Assembly (NCBI GenBank): GCA_916610825.1
Contig: OU744452.1
Span: 12,938,110 to 13,002,109 of the forward strand
DNA length: 64,000 nucleotides
Reading direction: 5' to 3'
DNA from: Haliclystus octoradiatus
Lineage: Eukaryota > Cnidaria > Staurozoa > Stauromedusae > Haliclystidae
Below are positions 38,376-52,273 of the stretch, one piece after another. The notes under the pieces were generated by a model. That model was not told the DNA's origin, searched no databases, and was given only the letters and a program-made list of their open reading frames with translations. The position numbers were made by a program, and so were the translations under genes. The first letter of the stretch is position 1, and every line of letters starts with the position of its first letter.

Positions 38376-38404
38376 TATATTTATCTTCTTAATTGTCTTT
38401 GTAG
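38376..38404 (+). promoter_or_regulatory. Strong 3' splice acceptor 16 nt before the start codon
   Basis: The pyrimidine-rich ttatcttcttaattgtcttt is followed by gtag, leaving only gtcaaaatttgtcaaa before ATG. Either a 5' non-coding exon lies upstream or the mRNA receives a trans-spliced leader here. The sequence cannot decide between these. Confidence 0.55.
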
Positions 38405-38420
38405 GTCAAAATTTGTCAAA

Positions 38421-38493
38421 ATGAGTTTGAAAAAACTGGTTTTACTGTATTGGATTTCTACTTATTTAATTGTTTCATCGATGCAAACCTCAT
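38421..38493 (+). CDS. Channel gene exon 1: start and signal peptide
   Basis: Context caaaATGa; MSLKKLVLLYWISTYLIVSS has a basic start and a hydrophobic core typical of a signal peptide. Donor gtaagc, ends in phase 1 (T). It joins to 39822: T + CA gives Ser. Joining instead to the other acceptor at 39779 would create TAA at once, which excludes that choice. Confidence 0.75.
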
Positions 38494-41400
38494 GTAAGCT
38501 GGAATTAATTATTTTATACTTGAATTTCCTTATTCATAGTTAGTAAGTCGCATGTCAAGGATTGTACGCATTGATCTGAACTGACTGAATAATGATATGT
38601 ATTCAGTACAGAATATTCTACGTAGATTGTTCTTATTCTGTATATTGATTAATATCACGATAGACAAACTGTAAAATACTATAGTATTGGTAGAAAGATT
38701 TGTTGTCAATATTTTGTTTTACTACGAAGCTATCTATCTCAGGAATTATTTCAAAATTTTGATGACGGTTTATAAGATCCCATCAATGTTAATGAGTACT
38801 TGACTTGATCTACTATTACATGTTTCTTCTATAATCTGTGGATTAATTAAAGATGGAACGGACAAAAGAAAACAGCATTCGAATATTTGTTGCATTTGAA
38901 TCGCCGTACAAACCAAGGCCAATTTGCCATGAATTTTGAGAACATTGAGCTGCATTATGATATCAGTAATGAGGGTGTATCATCATTCGTATACGAAAAA
39001 CGTCTTTCCTCGATATAGAACAATGTAAATTTTTCATTTACTATCATATCGGATGATGATCGGACATAACCTGACAGAGGCATCCAAGAATTAAATGCCT
39101 TCGATCATGATGTTAGTCTGCACGCAGGCTGTCATGATGTCTGCTGAGCAACACACTGTCTTTACTAATTTTGATATACGTACACTAGAAACTTCAAGCC
39201 AGAAACATTTCAATGGAACCAACAGCGAAATTATATAGTATATTATACGATACATTTTTGTAAGAAAAATCAAGAGCGAATAGGCAGTATTACATGTACA
39301 GAAGAATCTTTTAACACACGTAAGACATAGTAATCGTAATCGTGATAGACGAAATAGTTTTAAAATAAACCCAACAATCAAGACAATACTTTCCATGCGT
39401 TAAATGTAGCCTATTTGGTTCCCGAAATGGTAAATTGGTAAATGGAATCGATTATATTCGTTTGGTTACTATTACGCGTGTTCTTCTATAAAAAGTAAAT
39501 TAGATATGTTGGTTGCTGCATGATTAAATACTAAAACTAAAACAACACATCACATGCTTCTAAGATTCTTTTGAGAATATCCACATTCTGATGAGTTATC
39601 ATTACTTGAAAAGAGTTCATTTATGGTGTATTATAGAAAATGAATTCCTGCAGAGCTAATTAAGATGAAACGGAATTAATAAACTTTTAAACGGGTCTTC
39701 GATATATTATCATCATCATCATAATTATCTATTTATAACCTCAAACTCAACTGCAAATCCAAATTGGTTTGTTTTACAGAATATCGAGTGAAATTTGTAA
39801 TATTTTTATTTGTTCACCTAGCATTCATCCAACCTGGAAATGGCTTAACAAGAGAACTCTACTATAACTTTTTGTATTCAAGTTTAAACCGTGCAGCCGA
39901 TCATGAAAACTATCCTGATTGGCCTGATGAATATACAAATATGGATAATTTCATAGATGATATCACATTGTCAGGGCAAGGCAGTTTTCTTGCATGTTAC
40001 AGAGCTCATTACATTGCCCCAGCAACAGGGGAATATCGTTTTACAGCCATATGTAATGATCAATGTCGTGTTTATCTTGGGAAATCCCCCAATCGATTAC
40101 CTGAAATTATCTACATCGCCAATCGGATTGAAGATAAAAGTAACTGGGAACAGTAGGTTTTGTCAGTTCCAATTTTCTTACTTTACCGTATTTCTCTATT
40201 CTATTTCACTAAGGGCCCTCCCTCAATGATGCAGTATTATACAGCCTTATAATCTCCAAGTCTGGAAGTTTCTTTTTCTATATACATGTTCTGAGTAAAA
40301 CTAACCACGATTAATGAAATAGACAAGATTGATTAATAAAAATACCCCACCACATTTACCAAATTATTCGAAAAGTTTCAAAACAAAACATTCGAAAGTT
40401 AGAATTGGTTCTAATGGAAATGTTGTCTTTTTACGAAATACTAGAACATAACGGAAACAACTATTTTTCATCGACCTATTTTATGCATCATGGCATGTGC
40501 AATTTGAGTACTATTTACTCGGGATGGGTCTATACTATTTGCGATAATTGCCCACTACTCCGGTAGTTTGAGCACTCTGGTATGACACAGATGGGTTTTT
40601 TTTCATTGTCCGGTACGATTTCTATCTGGTATAATGGAATTCCAAGGTTTATATTGCTCCATCATAAATAAAATCAAGGCATAATCCATCTTTAATGTTT
40701 GATCAGTTTAGTCACAGTAACCATTATCTAACGCCTTTTCAGATTGACAGTTATTGAAAATGAATTTTTCAATATTTTTGATTTTAGTTCACCACTGGAA
40801 CAAAATTCTGGATTGATATACCTTGAAGAAAATTACCGTTACTACATTGAAGTGTTACTATACGGTAGTAGTTACAAAGATTATGTTGCTCTTGGGGTCG
40901 AGTTACCAAGTAAAGAATTAATTAGACCACTAGGTAAAAATCAGTTGCTACGATCATTAGGTAAGTATAGTGTTACCATACTTCACGGGCTCGTGTCATT
41001 TTTACTGCAGAACTCTATTGACCTAATCACATTATCATATTGTCCATTTGCATAGCAAAATTGCTTGGATATGTGAGTTTATCACAAATGGAGGAGTAAC
41101 CGGACTTCAGATTTTATAAATTGTTACTCAAAACCCCCCGAAAGTCAACACATTAAGCATTGAATTTATCTAAACATCCTGATGGTTGATGGAAGGTTCC
41201 AGAGGAAATTTCATTATAAACAAATAAAAGCAGAAAAAAACGGTTGTGGCGTACGGCTGAAGCTTGACAATCAAGGCATATCTGCCATAAAATCTGTTAA
41301 AATTGATCTGTAGTGTCGCGGGTGAAACTGGGGTTGAGATCAGTAATGACCTCTATCATCATTGGTGCAATCTAAAAAGATCCAGTCCTTTGGTTAAATA

Positions 41401-44400
41401 TACAAACATGAGTGTGTATGAGCGCCTTTCGGCAGGACGATACATTCTGAATTTCATACTATTATTAAGATATAACAACGCAGCGACTGTGCTGAGTCTA
41501 CGGAATTAATATTTTCCATCGAATTTCTCGTCAATTAAAATAAATACATATGTTTTATCTTGTTGAATATTTTGAGTATCTCTTCTACCACTATTCCCCA
41601 CAACCTGGCAATGTGCAACTCTTCAAAATTGCAGTTTACAAATAGTGAGTTTGCCGCTAGATGTAAATTTCTATAAAAATAATTATTGCCTACCTCAAGT
41701 TAGCCTGCGAGGCTAAACATGTCCGAGGTTTTTTCTGGAACCATAGGTTACAGAAGCAAACCATGATCGCCAAAGGCGTGAAACTTTGAGTAGCAAGAAT
41801 GATTGTCTGATTTTTGACTTCCCATTTTATATATTAAGAAATTTATTATAAATATAAATATAAATATTATTAAATGTTTATTATACATTTATCCACTATA
41901 GATCTGTATCAGAGACCAGGCATTCTTGCTGAAGTGTTCAATGATTTATCTGGTCATGAGATGGAGGATTTAACATCCGATTTGAGGTTTCCTGATCAAC
42001 CCGATCGTTTTTTTGTTACCGATACCTTCAGTACGCTTGGTTTAGTTGATGGTTCAAAGACTGGCTTGCGATTTACAGGATGTCTACAATTCCCTCGAAG
42101 TGGTTTATATAAGTTTTGGTTTCAATGCGAAGAAAAATGTCAACTTAAAATTGATGATATGACGATATTTCAGCTTGACAAAAAAGACTTTAATGAGTAA
42201 GTATTTTGAGAAGGATATATTTAATAGTTATTTAATATTGTAAAACGCTGTCTTATCGATTGAGCATCAGGTTCAATGGATTATTTAGCAGAGCTGTGTC
42301 AGATAATGATATTACTCAGAGAATCAGACAAGCAAATTTTACAAATATTATGACTGTCTGATTCTCTGGAAGTTACTTATTTATTTGAATTGCTTTATGA
42401 TCTGACTTGCCATGCTTTACCTCATTTTCATGTTACATTTGTTATTTTAGCCCACTCAGCAGTTTATTGCTCATGGTAACCATACTACTTTTGTATCCAT
42501 ATATCACTGTGAATCTTGGATATATTGAATCGCTACTGAAAAACTATTCTAAAATATCACGAAGGTTTTCTGCGATCTGATTGGTCGAATGAGCGTGCAT
42601 GAAATCCTAGGGTAAAACATGGCTCCGAAAACCGGGAAAAACCGCAAGCTTCAAAAAAGTTTGATCTGTGATAAAATACAAAATTTATAACTTTTTGACA
42701 ACAATCCAATAAATATCTCAATAATGGCTACGATTTACAAAACGACATTTAGCTCAGGATTTTATTATTTATTGAAAAGCGTGGTAAATGAGTTATTGGT
42801 CGTGTAACATGCAAAATAAAAACACAGAACGAAAGACAATTATAGGCTACGCTGTTTCAAGGTAAACCTAAAATTTAAATAACAATTACTACATTAATTT
42901 TCTAAAGAACTATGTTCTTGTATATGTCTTTCTTAATTCGACAAAATCTATCTTGTTGTGGGATTCTCTTCATGCTTGGTTTATGAATTGAAATTGAATT
43001 TTAAATTGTGAATTCATGAATTGAAAATTCGCCGTCGAATGAGATTCCGACATTTGTTTTATTTTAGAAAAGGGTTACCACATGCTTGCAAATGTTTGTA
43101 TTGCATATTTACTAAACTCGAAAAAGTTGGGAGACACTCAGGAAGCTAAAAATCACTCGCTCGGAGCTCGTGATTTTTTAGCGCTTCACTCGTGTCTCCC
43201 AACATTTTCTCGTTTAGTAAATATGAATACAAACATGGCAAGTATGTGGTAACCCTTTATTCTAAAATATCACGAAGGTTTTCTGCGATCTGATTGGTCG
43301 AAACAGCGTGCATGAAATCCTAGGGTAAAACATGGCTCCGAAAACCGGGAAAAACCGCAAGCTTCAAAAAGTTTGATCTGTGATAAAATACAGAATTTTT
43401 AACTTTTTGATAACAATCCAGTAAATATCTCAATAATTGCTACGATTTACAAAACGACATTTAGCTCAAGATGTTTATATTTATTGAAAAGCGTGGTGAA
43501 TGAGTTATTAGTCGTGTAACATGCAAAATAAAAACACAGAATGAAAGACAATTATAGGCTACGTCGCTGTTTCAAGGTAAACCTAAATTTAGATAACAAT
43601 AGCTGCATTAATTTGCTAAAGAACTATTGTACCACTTATATTACAGACGTTCTTGTATATGTCTTTCTTTATTCGACAATATCTATGTTGTTGTGGGATT
43701 CTCTTTGCTTGGTTTATGAATTGAAATTGAATTTTAAATTGTGAATTCATGAATTGAAAATTCGCCGTCGAATGAGATTCCGACATTTGTTTTATTTTAG
43801 AAAAGGGTTACCACATGCTTGCAAATGTTTGTATTCATATTTACTAAACTCGAAAATGTTGGGAGACACTCGGGAAGCTAAAAATCACTCGCTCGGAGCT
43901 CGTGATTGTGGTAACCCTTTACTGAAACGCACCTTAAAATTTGAAAGCTGTTGGAAGGAATCAATTCCATGGGAGGAGTCAATTCAGTAGCCTATCCAGT
44001 TCGTTTTCAGATCGTTTTCAGTATGTTTTCAGTAGGTTCTCAGATTCTCAAAATTCATAATGTATCTATTTAGAGGCTCATCACGAGGGCTAATTAAAGT
44101 ATAACAAACGTTTTCAATTTACTATATTTATATACTCCTTACTCCTTAAATATTATAATTCATCGTATAACTCCTCAAAAAGAACATCAAATCATCTTTC
44201 CCAACTTATAAACATACTCACTGACAAGTTATTCTGTTTTATTATCAGTGAAATATTTTACGGACCTCAAGAATATATCTCTGGCAGAAGTTATTGTTTT
44301 GTTGGTTTGAACGTTCAAAAAACTAACAATGGTCAGTTTGACATGCAAATAAGTTATGATGACGAACCATGGGAGTATCCAATGAGTACAGATTACTTCA

Positions 44401-47400
44401 ATGTTTTATCTTTGGGTAAGAAGGCATGCTCTTTATATTCAGTTGGGATATTCTACGGTCCACTGTGACTGGCTTGATCGTACAGGGAAACCTGTATATA
44501 ACGGCCAGCTATCATGATGGATAAATTTACCACTATATACAGGTGACCATTATATACAGAATGGATGCAATAGAAAATACTATTCAGATATTGCTAATTT
44601 GCTATTGTGACCACTATAGACAGGTGGTCGCTCTCTCTTATATAGCTCGATTTTGCGATGGAAGGTTTTCAGAGTAAGTGTCCATGAGAGTGGGCCTTGA
44701 TGTATGAGGGTGTGACAATGGGACATATATAGCCTTTGTAGATAGATGCACTATACACGGCACTGCCATTAGGCTTTATTTAGCTCCTCGAAATCGGCAT
44801 TGAAATTGTCTGCCTTTTATTGCAATACTATCACGTTTTTGATTCAATGTTATCACGGATTACTATAGTATTGTTACCAGAGAGTCTGAGGCCTAATAGA
44901 GCAATGCAATATATAAGAAGCTTTGCATCTTATAATATCCTCACATATGTGGCACCCGCGGAGTCCATAACTGGGTCTATTTATTGTGCGTGGTTTAATG
45001 TAAGCAGCAATTGATTCGCATCATTGCTAATGTCAGCTGGACCGAATGAATCGAATAGCTTTGTTCGAAGCAATAAATGAATGATTGAAAGTTATACAGA
45101 AGAATGATTGTCTTGCCATCCGTAAGACATCATTGTCTGACTTACTCCGAAACTTACGAATCGTTTCCCAATTCATAGCATATTGAAATTATTTGTATAC
45201 ATATCTTTCAGATGGTGATTTTACAATCATTGGATCTCCAGTTGTCATTTCTAATACATCAAGGAGTATCAATGTCACGTGGGAGGATATAACCATGCCA
45301 ACAAGAGATAATTTTATTTTAGATCATTACGAGGTTGTTTACCAGGCAATTGCATCGACTGATTTGCAAAGAAAAAGTTTGGCGGTGGGCACTAGAAATA
45401 TCGTTTTGGAAGGCTTGTCAAAATGGACTAGTTATGATATTTACGTGGTTTATTTTGGTAATATTTATAATATATTTGGTCGTTTGGTGACTATTAGAAC
45501 GCTTGAAGATGGTAAGAACTGTCCTAATATAATTCAATGTTAATAAAGGTTCCGAGCTGGGGTAACTCCTACAGGATGGCTGTACCGGGACGTGCCACTT
45601 TTTGGGGGTCCATATTGCAGCTAAAAAAAAAATTCAATTGGGAATTTCAGACTTTGGAACTTTTGGGACACCTTTTTGAATTTCTAGGGATTTCGAATGG
45701 CATCCCCTCCCGTCCATGCAGAGTTTATGCTTTTGAACACTCATTCGAACTCTTAGGTGCCAGCTGAAATATTGGTGATTAGCAATAATAAAACATCACG
45801 TGATAATTCAACAGTGGTAAAATTGTGTGCTTATCGGAAACCCCTTCCCACGTACACTGCGCATTTTAAGTCTCTCCAATCTTCTCTTTTTTGCAATGAA
45901 AGAGGTCTTCTTATTTCAGTTATTTGTGTTGTATCAAATTCTCAAATTCTTGTACTGCAACATAGATAACATTTAAATAATATAAATCATGTGTAATACA
46001 TGCACTGTCTAGATCTCAGTTTATTATTTATTTTGCAGTGCCAGAGAATTCTCCTTTATTTTTCACGGAGGAAATTACTTATTCAACAGCAGTAACATTT
46101 GTATGGAATGATGTTCCACCCCGTTTTCAAAATGGTCTTATTATTGGCTACGATATTGAGTACATTGCACCTGACCGGCAGGATGCTTCTTGGCAAACAG
46201 AAAAAATCGACGCAAGAGCTAATAAAGGCACTGTGAATAGCTTACATGAGTTCACTGTCTATCAAATAAAGATAGCTGCTGCAACATCTGTTGGTGCTGG
46301 AGTCTTTTCTGATATTGTCGTTGTCAAAACATTGGAAGATAGTAAGTCTGTGTCATTTCTTACTTGATTCTCCAAAAATGTGAGGGCATAAATTTAAAGA
46401 CGTTCTAAACTGCCCAGAAGCATCATGTTTGCATTACTTATGCATAACTAAAAAGTATTAACATCAGGAACTTTAGGTCAAAGTTGTAAGTGTTTTACTT
46501 CCCCCTGGTCGAAAATTATCCAAGAGTCTGAACGCCCGGGTTTTGTATAGCAATAACTAAAAGGCAGAAAATTGACTGGTGGTCTTTGCTCTCGGTAATG
46601 GAATATGCTGCATGATGCACATTACTTTTGGCTTGAGAAATGGCCATTAATTTATCAAATTTGAGCCCTCTGCATGTTGCGTGTGCCTTTATTGTACTCA
46701 ACTACTCATCTGAGCACACATCTATAATGTAACGTAAATATTTTAAAAATAAAATAAAAATTATAAATATGATACTACGTATATATCTCATTTATATAGA
46801 ACCATCTGCATCTACTCAAAATATAATCGCTGAAGCGGTTGACGCTACAACACTTAGAATCGCATACGAACAAGTAGAATTCGACGATAGAAATGGGATA
46901 ATCACTGAATACTCTATCCGATACAAGACTTCAAATTTTGCAAGTGAATTAAGAACAATTTCAGTAAATCATACAATTTTCTCTCTGGATATAACCTATT
47001 TGAGCTATTACACAATGTACGATATATCGGTTGCTGCATGGACTCGAATCGGAGTTGGTCCTTTTAGCGAACCAATACAACAGCGCACTAAAGAACACGG
47101 TGAGTCAGCTTTTACGTTTTAAAAATGTGATCTTCATCTTACGATCATGTCCTATTAAATTAAGCATGTAGCATAATCACATCTGCTGTAGAAAGATGAC
47201 GGTTGTGAATGAGGAAAAATTTTTCTGTAGATATTAAGATATGCTGCACTCTATTCAAAATATTGCGCTTTTCAACTATACATTTTCAATCCACATATCA
47301 TATACTTCAGACTCAGTCCTTGGAAAACGACGGAAACATTTGCACGATTTTTATTCCTTCGAAAATCCTTGTCGTTTAGCCACTCTTTCGATTTTGTCTG

Positions 47401-50400
47401 ACATGTTGCATCGTGTATTTTATTTGTCGCATTGTGTTTGATGCATCTGTGGAGCTTAGCTGCTGTTGACAAGACTGCTTCAGAACACGAAACACACACA
47501 TCAGACAAAAACAGATTTGTTGCGCAAAAGTTGCCCTCGTTTGCCCAGAGTTTTCAAGTTATATGTTGCTACGAAAACAGCACACCCTTATATAATAAAT
47601 ATGAATTGATTTTCCCTTCAGTTCCAATTCAATTTCATTTCAGCTCCAACCCGTGCCCCAGATAATGTCAACGGAGAAGTCCTCAGTGCAAATTCAGTTC
47701 GTCTTGAATGGAATGATATCTTTGAAGGTAACACACATGGTGAAGTGACGGCGTATTCAATTCGTTTTCAACGCCGTGATATTGAAGCTGAAATCAATGA
47801 AAGACAATTTGAAGAGCAAAATGCTGTACTTAATGGTTTGAATGAGTTTACATCGTATGGATTTTATGTTGCTGGTATTAATAAAGGAGGGATTGGTGTG
47901 TTTACGTCAATACCACGTGTATTAAAAACTCTACAAGGAGGTACGTTATAGCATGGTTATGATTGGAAACGGAAACAATGTGTTGACGTTCGATGTAAGA
48001 AATTGTTTTGTTACGGGATGTCTATTTAGTCACAGTCAGGTTAATTTTTTATGTATTGAATTGATACAAATAAGCTGTTCTTCATTAAATCTATAGGCTA
48101 TTAATTGATCAAGTGTTAGCCTTGTTCGACGTGAGGGCACAACTGCTGTTAACCTTCAATTATGATTGTCGAATTTATTTGCAATGCGGATGGCCGGCGA
48201 AATAACTTTTTTTCAAGATGAGACAAATTCAGTTTTACTTTCGAATTACCAGAATAGATTATATTACAATTATATTATCGTTTTTTCCTGATTGCAATTC
48301 CTGAAAACAGATTGCTGTTGAATTTATATTCATTTAAAAGAAAGGCCACTATAATTATTCTAGACTCATATAACACTGGTATCTTGATGACAGAGTGCCC
48401 CCATTCTGTGCGGTATAGGCCGTTGTCCCTCTTCGGTGCTTGGCATGTTTGTGTATGTGTGTAAAGGTATTGATGTCCTAACAGTTATCATGTAGTTAAC
48501 TAAAAACGTAATATTAGTATTATCATTATCATTGTCATCGTTTATGATTACTATTTCTTCACAGTACCTAGTCATTATCCCTTGAATATTACCGGAAATA
48601 ATGTCTCACGAAGTTCGCTAAGCGTAGCCTGGTTGGAAGTTCCATATGACGACAAAAATGGTATAATTACAAGTTACGAAGTGACATACTCAAGTGATAA
48701 TTCAACATGGTTTACACATATTATGGGGAATCAACTGCAACAATCAACAATAATTAACAACTTAAAGTTTTTCACATTGTATTATCTACGTGTATCTGCT
48801 GCTACATTTGTTGGGATGGGTCCTAAAAGCCAAGTTGTTACCGTTATGACTGGGGAATCAAGTAAGTAATTCGCTTCGCTTGTAAGTATTCGGCACGCTT
48901 CCAAAATAATGTCATTTTCCAAAAATACAATGACGTCAGTATACGAGCAAACGCAAAAAGTACGGGAAAACCGTAACAAAACAGTATTAGAAGAAGCAAG
49001 AACTCATCCTTCTTCTTTGTTACATGCTCAAATCTATCTTACTCAATTAAGTCTCTCTTCTCGGCCATTGTGAATGTTTCTTTAACAGTAGTTTGCCAGT
49101 AGTTTAATTTTATTCGGAAGTGTGCGAAATGAGAAGATAAATGCGGGAATAAATGAGAAATTTAATTCTATCAAATATAGTTTGTAAGAATATTTAACTT
49201 GATTCAAGATCCGTTTTTCTTATTTCGAGTTGAAAGTTATCTTTCATATCTTAAATCTTTCGAGGGATTTACTACTGCAAGTCCATATAAGAATCTTGAA
49301 CACACAACGCTAAAAAAATCAATGGAAGGGAGGATTAGCTCAGATGGCAGAGCAACCAGATTTCAGATATGATCATATCTGATCGGATATGATTCAAAGG
49401 TCAACTCAGTGCCTCAGCCAGCTGCCTCAGCCGTGACTTTATCTAAAACATCAAATTAGTATCATCAAGGATGGCGAATGGAATGACATCATTGGTCTTG
49501 TTGAAGAAGCCACTCATCTAGAAATAAAATAATGAGTGGGCTCCTTCGGCAGGGCGGTACCGTCTCAATTACAACTATATTTTTTATAAGTTGTAACTAT
49601 AAGTCCATCGAGTAATTTTATGTCACATCGTATATTTATTTTCATCGATAACTACTGTATTATTCTTCCTCAGCACCTAACAAAGCTCCAATGAACCTGA
49701 CACTCGTTCAATCAAGAAGAGACGGTCTTGTCATTTCATGGCTTCCGTTAGAATCAGAAGATCGACATGGAATTATTAGAGGATATTCATTATCATACAA
49801 ATTGATGTCATGGCCTTATGGCCCTTGGCAGAGTTTAAGGGTGGATGGTATAGGAACACTCTCAGCAATAATACCAGCTTTAGAGATCTTTTCAAACTAT
49901 TCAATCAAAATCAGCGCATTTACAAATAAAGGAGATGGCCCTGATAGCGAAGATATATTTGCAAGTACTGGAGAAGGATGTGAGTGACAAATACTGACTG
50001 TAAAATCTGTCACATGCAGAAACTCTAAAAGCCGTTGCTAGGAAATTATTCAAGGGGAAAATGTTGCGTATACTATCTTAAATTAGGAATGATATTTTGT
50101 TGACTTTCACTTGTAATGATTGAAGAAAAACGTTTTGCTTAACAAGTTTGATAACAAGACAATCGATAGAATATAGATTTAATTTTGCGACGTTTCGTCA
50201 TTGTACTAATGACATTTCAAGCGATTAAAATTAAAAGGATGGAAATTTAAAATACATGAATATTTATATGTTTAACTAGAAATTACCTTGAAACTTGTTA
50301 TCATATGCTGTAAATTAGCTAAGTCAATACATATAAATATTAATGTATTTTAAATTTCCATCCTTTTAATTTTAATCGTTTGAAAATGTCATATTAGTAA

Positions 50401-52238
50401 CAAGATGAAACATCGCAAAATTACGTCAATTCTATCGGTTGTCTTGTTATCAAAATGATTGAAAAAAAGGTTGAATATAACAATGCCATTAAAATTCCAT
50501 GCCTTAATTTTGTTGCAGCTTGGTCTTGGCAACTATAGGCTTTATAAATTAAAAATCATGCTCCCTTGGAAATTCTCAAAATTTCTTGAAAATATATGAA
50601 GATTTTATCCCCCTCTTTTCCCTTAGAAAAAGTAAGACAATATACCACATGAAAAACTCTGGGTGAGCTTATTGTGAAGGCATGAACATTGATTTGCCAG
50701 GGCCAATGTCAAGGGCTGTTGGAATATTTGGGATTTGGTCAGTCAATGAACAATTATATCGAATAGAAGGAGGAAAGCTACTACTTCAATCGCATGAATA
50801 TTACATCTTGGTCTTAATATAGGTTATGCGTCTTTCCATTCACAACATGCTGTAGATCAATGAATTTGAGTAATTTACATGATTTATTTATTGTATTTCT
50901 GAAACTTGGTATATTTTAAATTTTTCATTTTAAGTACCCACGATTTGGCCAGAAAATTTTACGATTGTAAATGTCACTGGAACATCAATATCACTCTCTT
51001 GGGCAGAAGTACCAACATCAAAAGAAACAAACGGAGTAGTAAGTACTTCTATCTCTTCTCTCCTACTTTATAAAAATGACCTTTAAAAAATTTGTACGCG
51101 CTAATCTCGAAAACATTGTAAAGAGATCCAGAACATCATTCGAAAGCCCTTTTTCGTGATTTAAACAAGGCTACATTTAATTCTGAAACTTCAAAACTTT
51201 AACTGAATTCGTCGTAAAATCAAAAAATCAAGTCATTTCATTTCAATCAAATCAATCAAATTCATTTGTAATTTCATTGCAGAGTGTTTACGAAAGTCGA
51301 AAAGCATGTTAAACAATATACAATTTATTCAAAAAATATTCAAGCCGACAAATTTAACGACATCGAGACGCGGCCCGAGGCGTGGACCCTGTTTAGGATT
51401 TTAGTGAACCACGAAATGTCGTCAAACATTCATGAAATATAATCGAATTTAAAATAATCTCTACTAACTAAATATATAAATCGTTGAATATACAGTAAAA
51501 ACAAGTTTTTCAAAATTCGGATTGTTTCAAGGTATGCCTGTATCGTCCTCATATGGCTCCGCCGGCGCCCCTGGTAACAGCAGTAACAATATTGGGCTGA
51601 AGGACCACAAAGCTCTCCGCGGTAGCTAAAAAAAAAGCTGCTGGAAGCAACCTTAGCATATTATATAATTAATTTCATTTCGTGATTGTATAATATACAT
51701 CGCATGATGCATACAGAAAATACCCGCTGAAGATTCAATAATCGGATGTCTGTGCTATAGAACTCAATATGCTCTGATCTGCAAGCTACTTCTACACATA
51801 TATGTATACACAATATTCTAGTACTCTGTTGTGTATGTATACGCAATATTTTAGTCGTATGTTGTTCCTCCCACTCTTAACTCTATCCCGATGAAGAGAA
51901 AATAGTGGATACCTGCATGACACTAGATATAGTAAGATGATTCAGAGAAATTGGGTCTTGGATTTGTTGGTCTTTTGTTGAGTTCGAAATGCTGCGTTGC
52001 ATCTAAGATTAGTAATGACTTATTTTCAATAGCTCATAAGAAACTGTGCGCCATTTACTTTGGATTATAAACATAACTTTTACAAGCATTTACATGACTT
52101 TCTTGCTTATAAAATGTTTTGAAAACTCCTTATCAAATTGTGTTTTGGTATGGTTTGGCTACTATAGCAGATTTGGCGTCAAACTCTAAACCAATCAGGT
52201 CGATTTTTGTTGTAATACAAAGCTTGTTGTTGTTATTA

Positions 52239-52273
<35 letters not shown>

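Larger units (their letters stand above)
42548..43922. repeat. 711-bp tandem duplication in intron 4
   Basis: ttctaaaatatcacgaaggt starts at 42548 and again at 43259. The following about 540 bp agree with few differences, including ctccgaaaaccgggaaaaac and ttagaaaagggttaccacat. Each unit ends in an AAAGGGTTACCACA fold-back element. Confidence 0.9.

Noticed and set aside
39780-39821. Upstream extension of channel exon 2 with a second signal-peptide-like stretch
   Set aside because: Joining it to exon 1 gives an in-frame TAA, and it contains no Met; the acceptor at 39821 fits.
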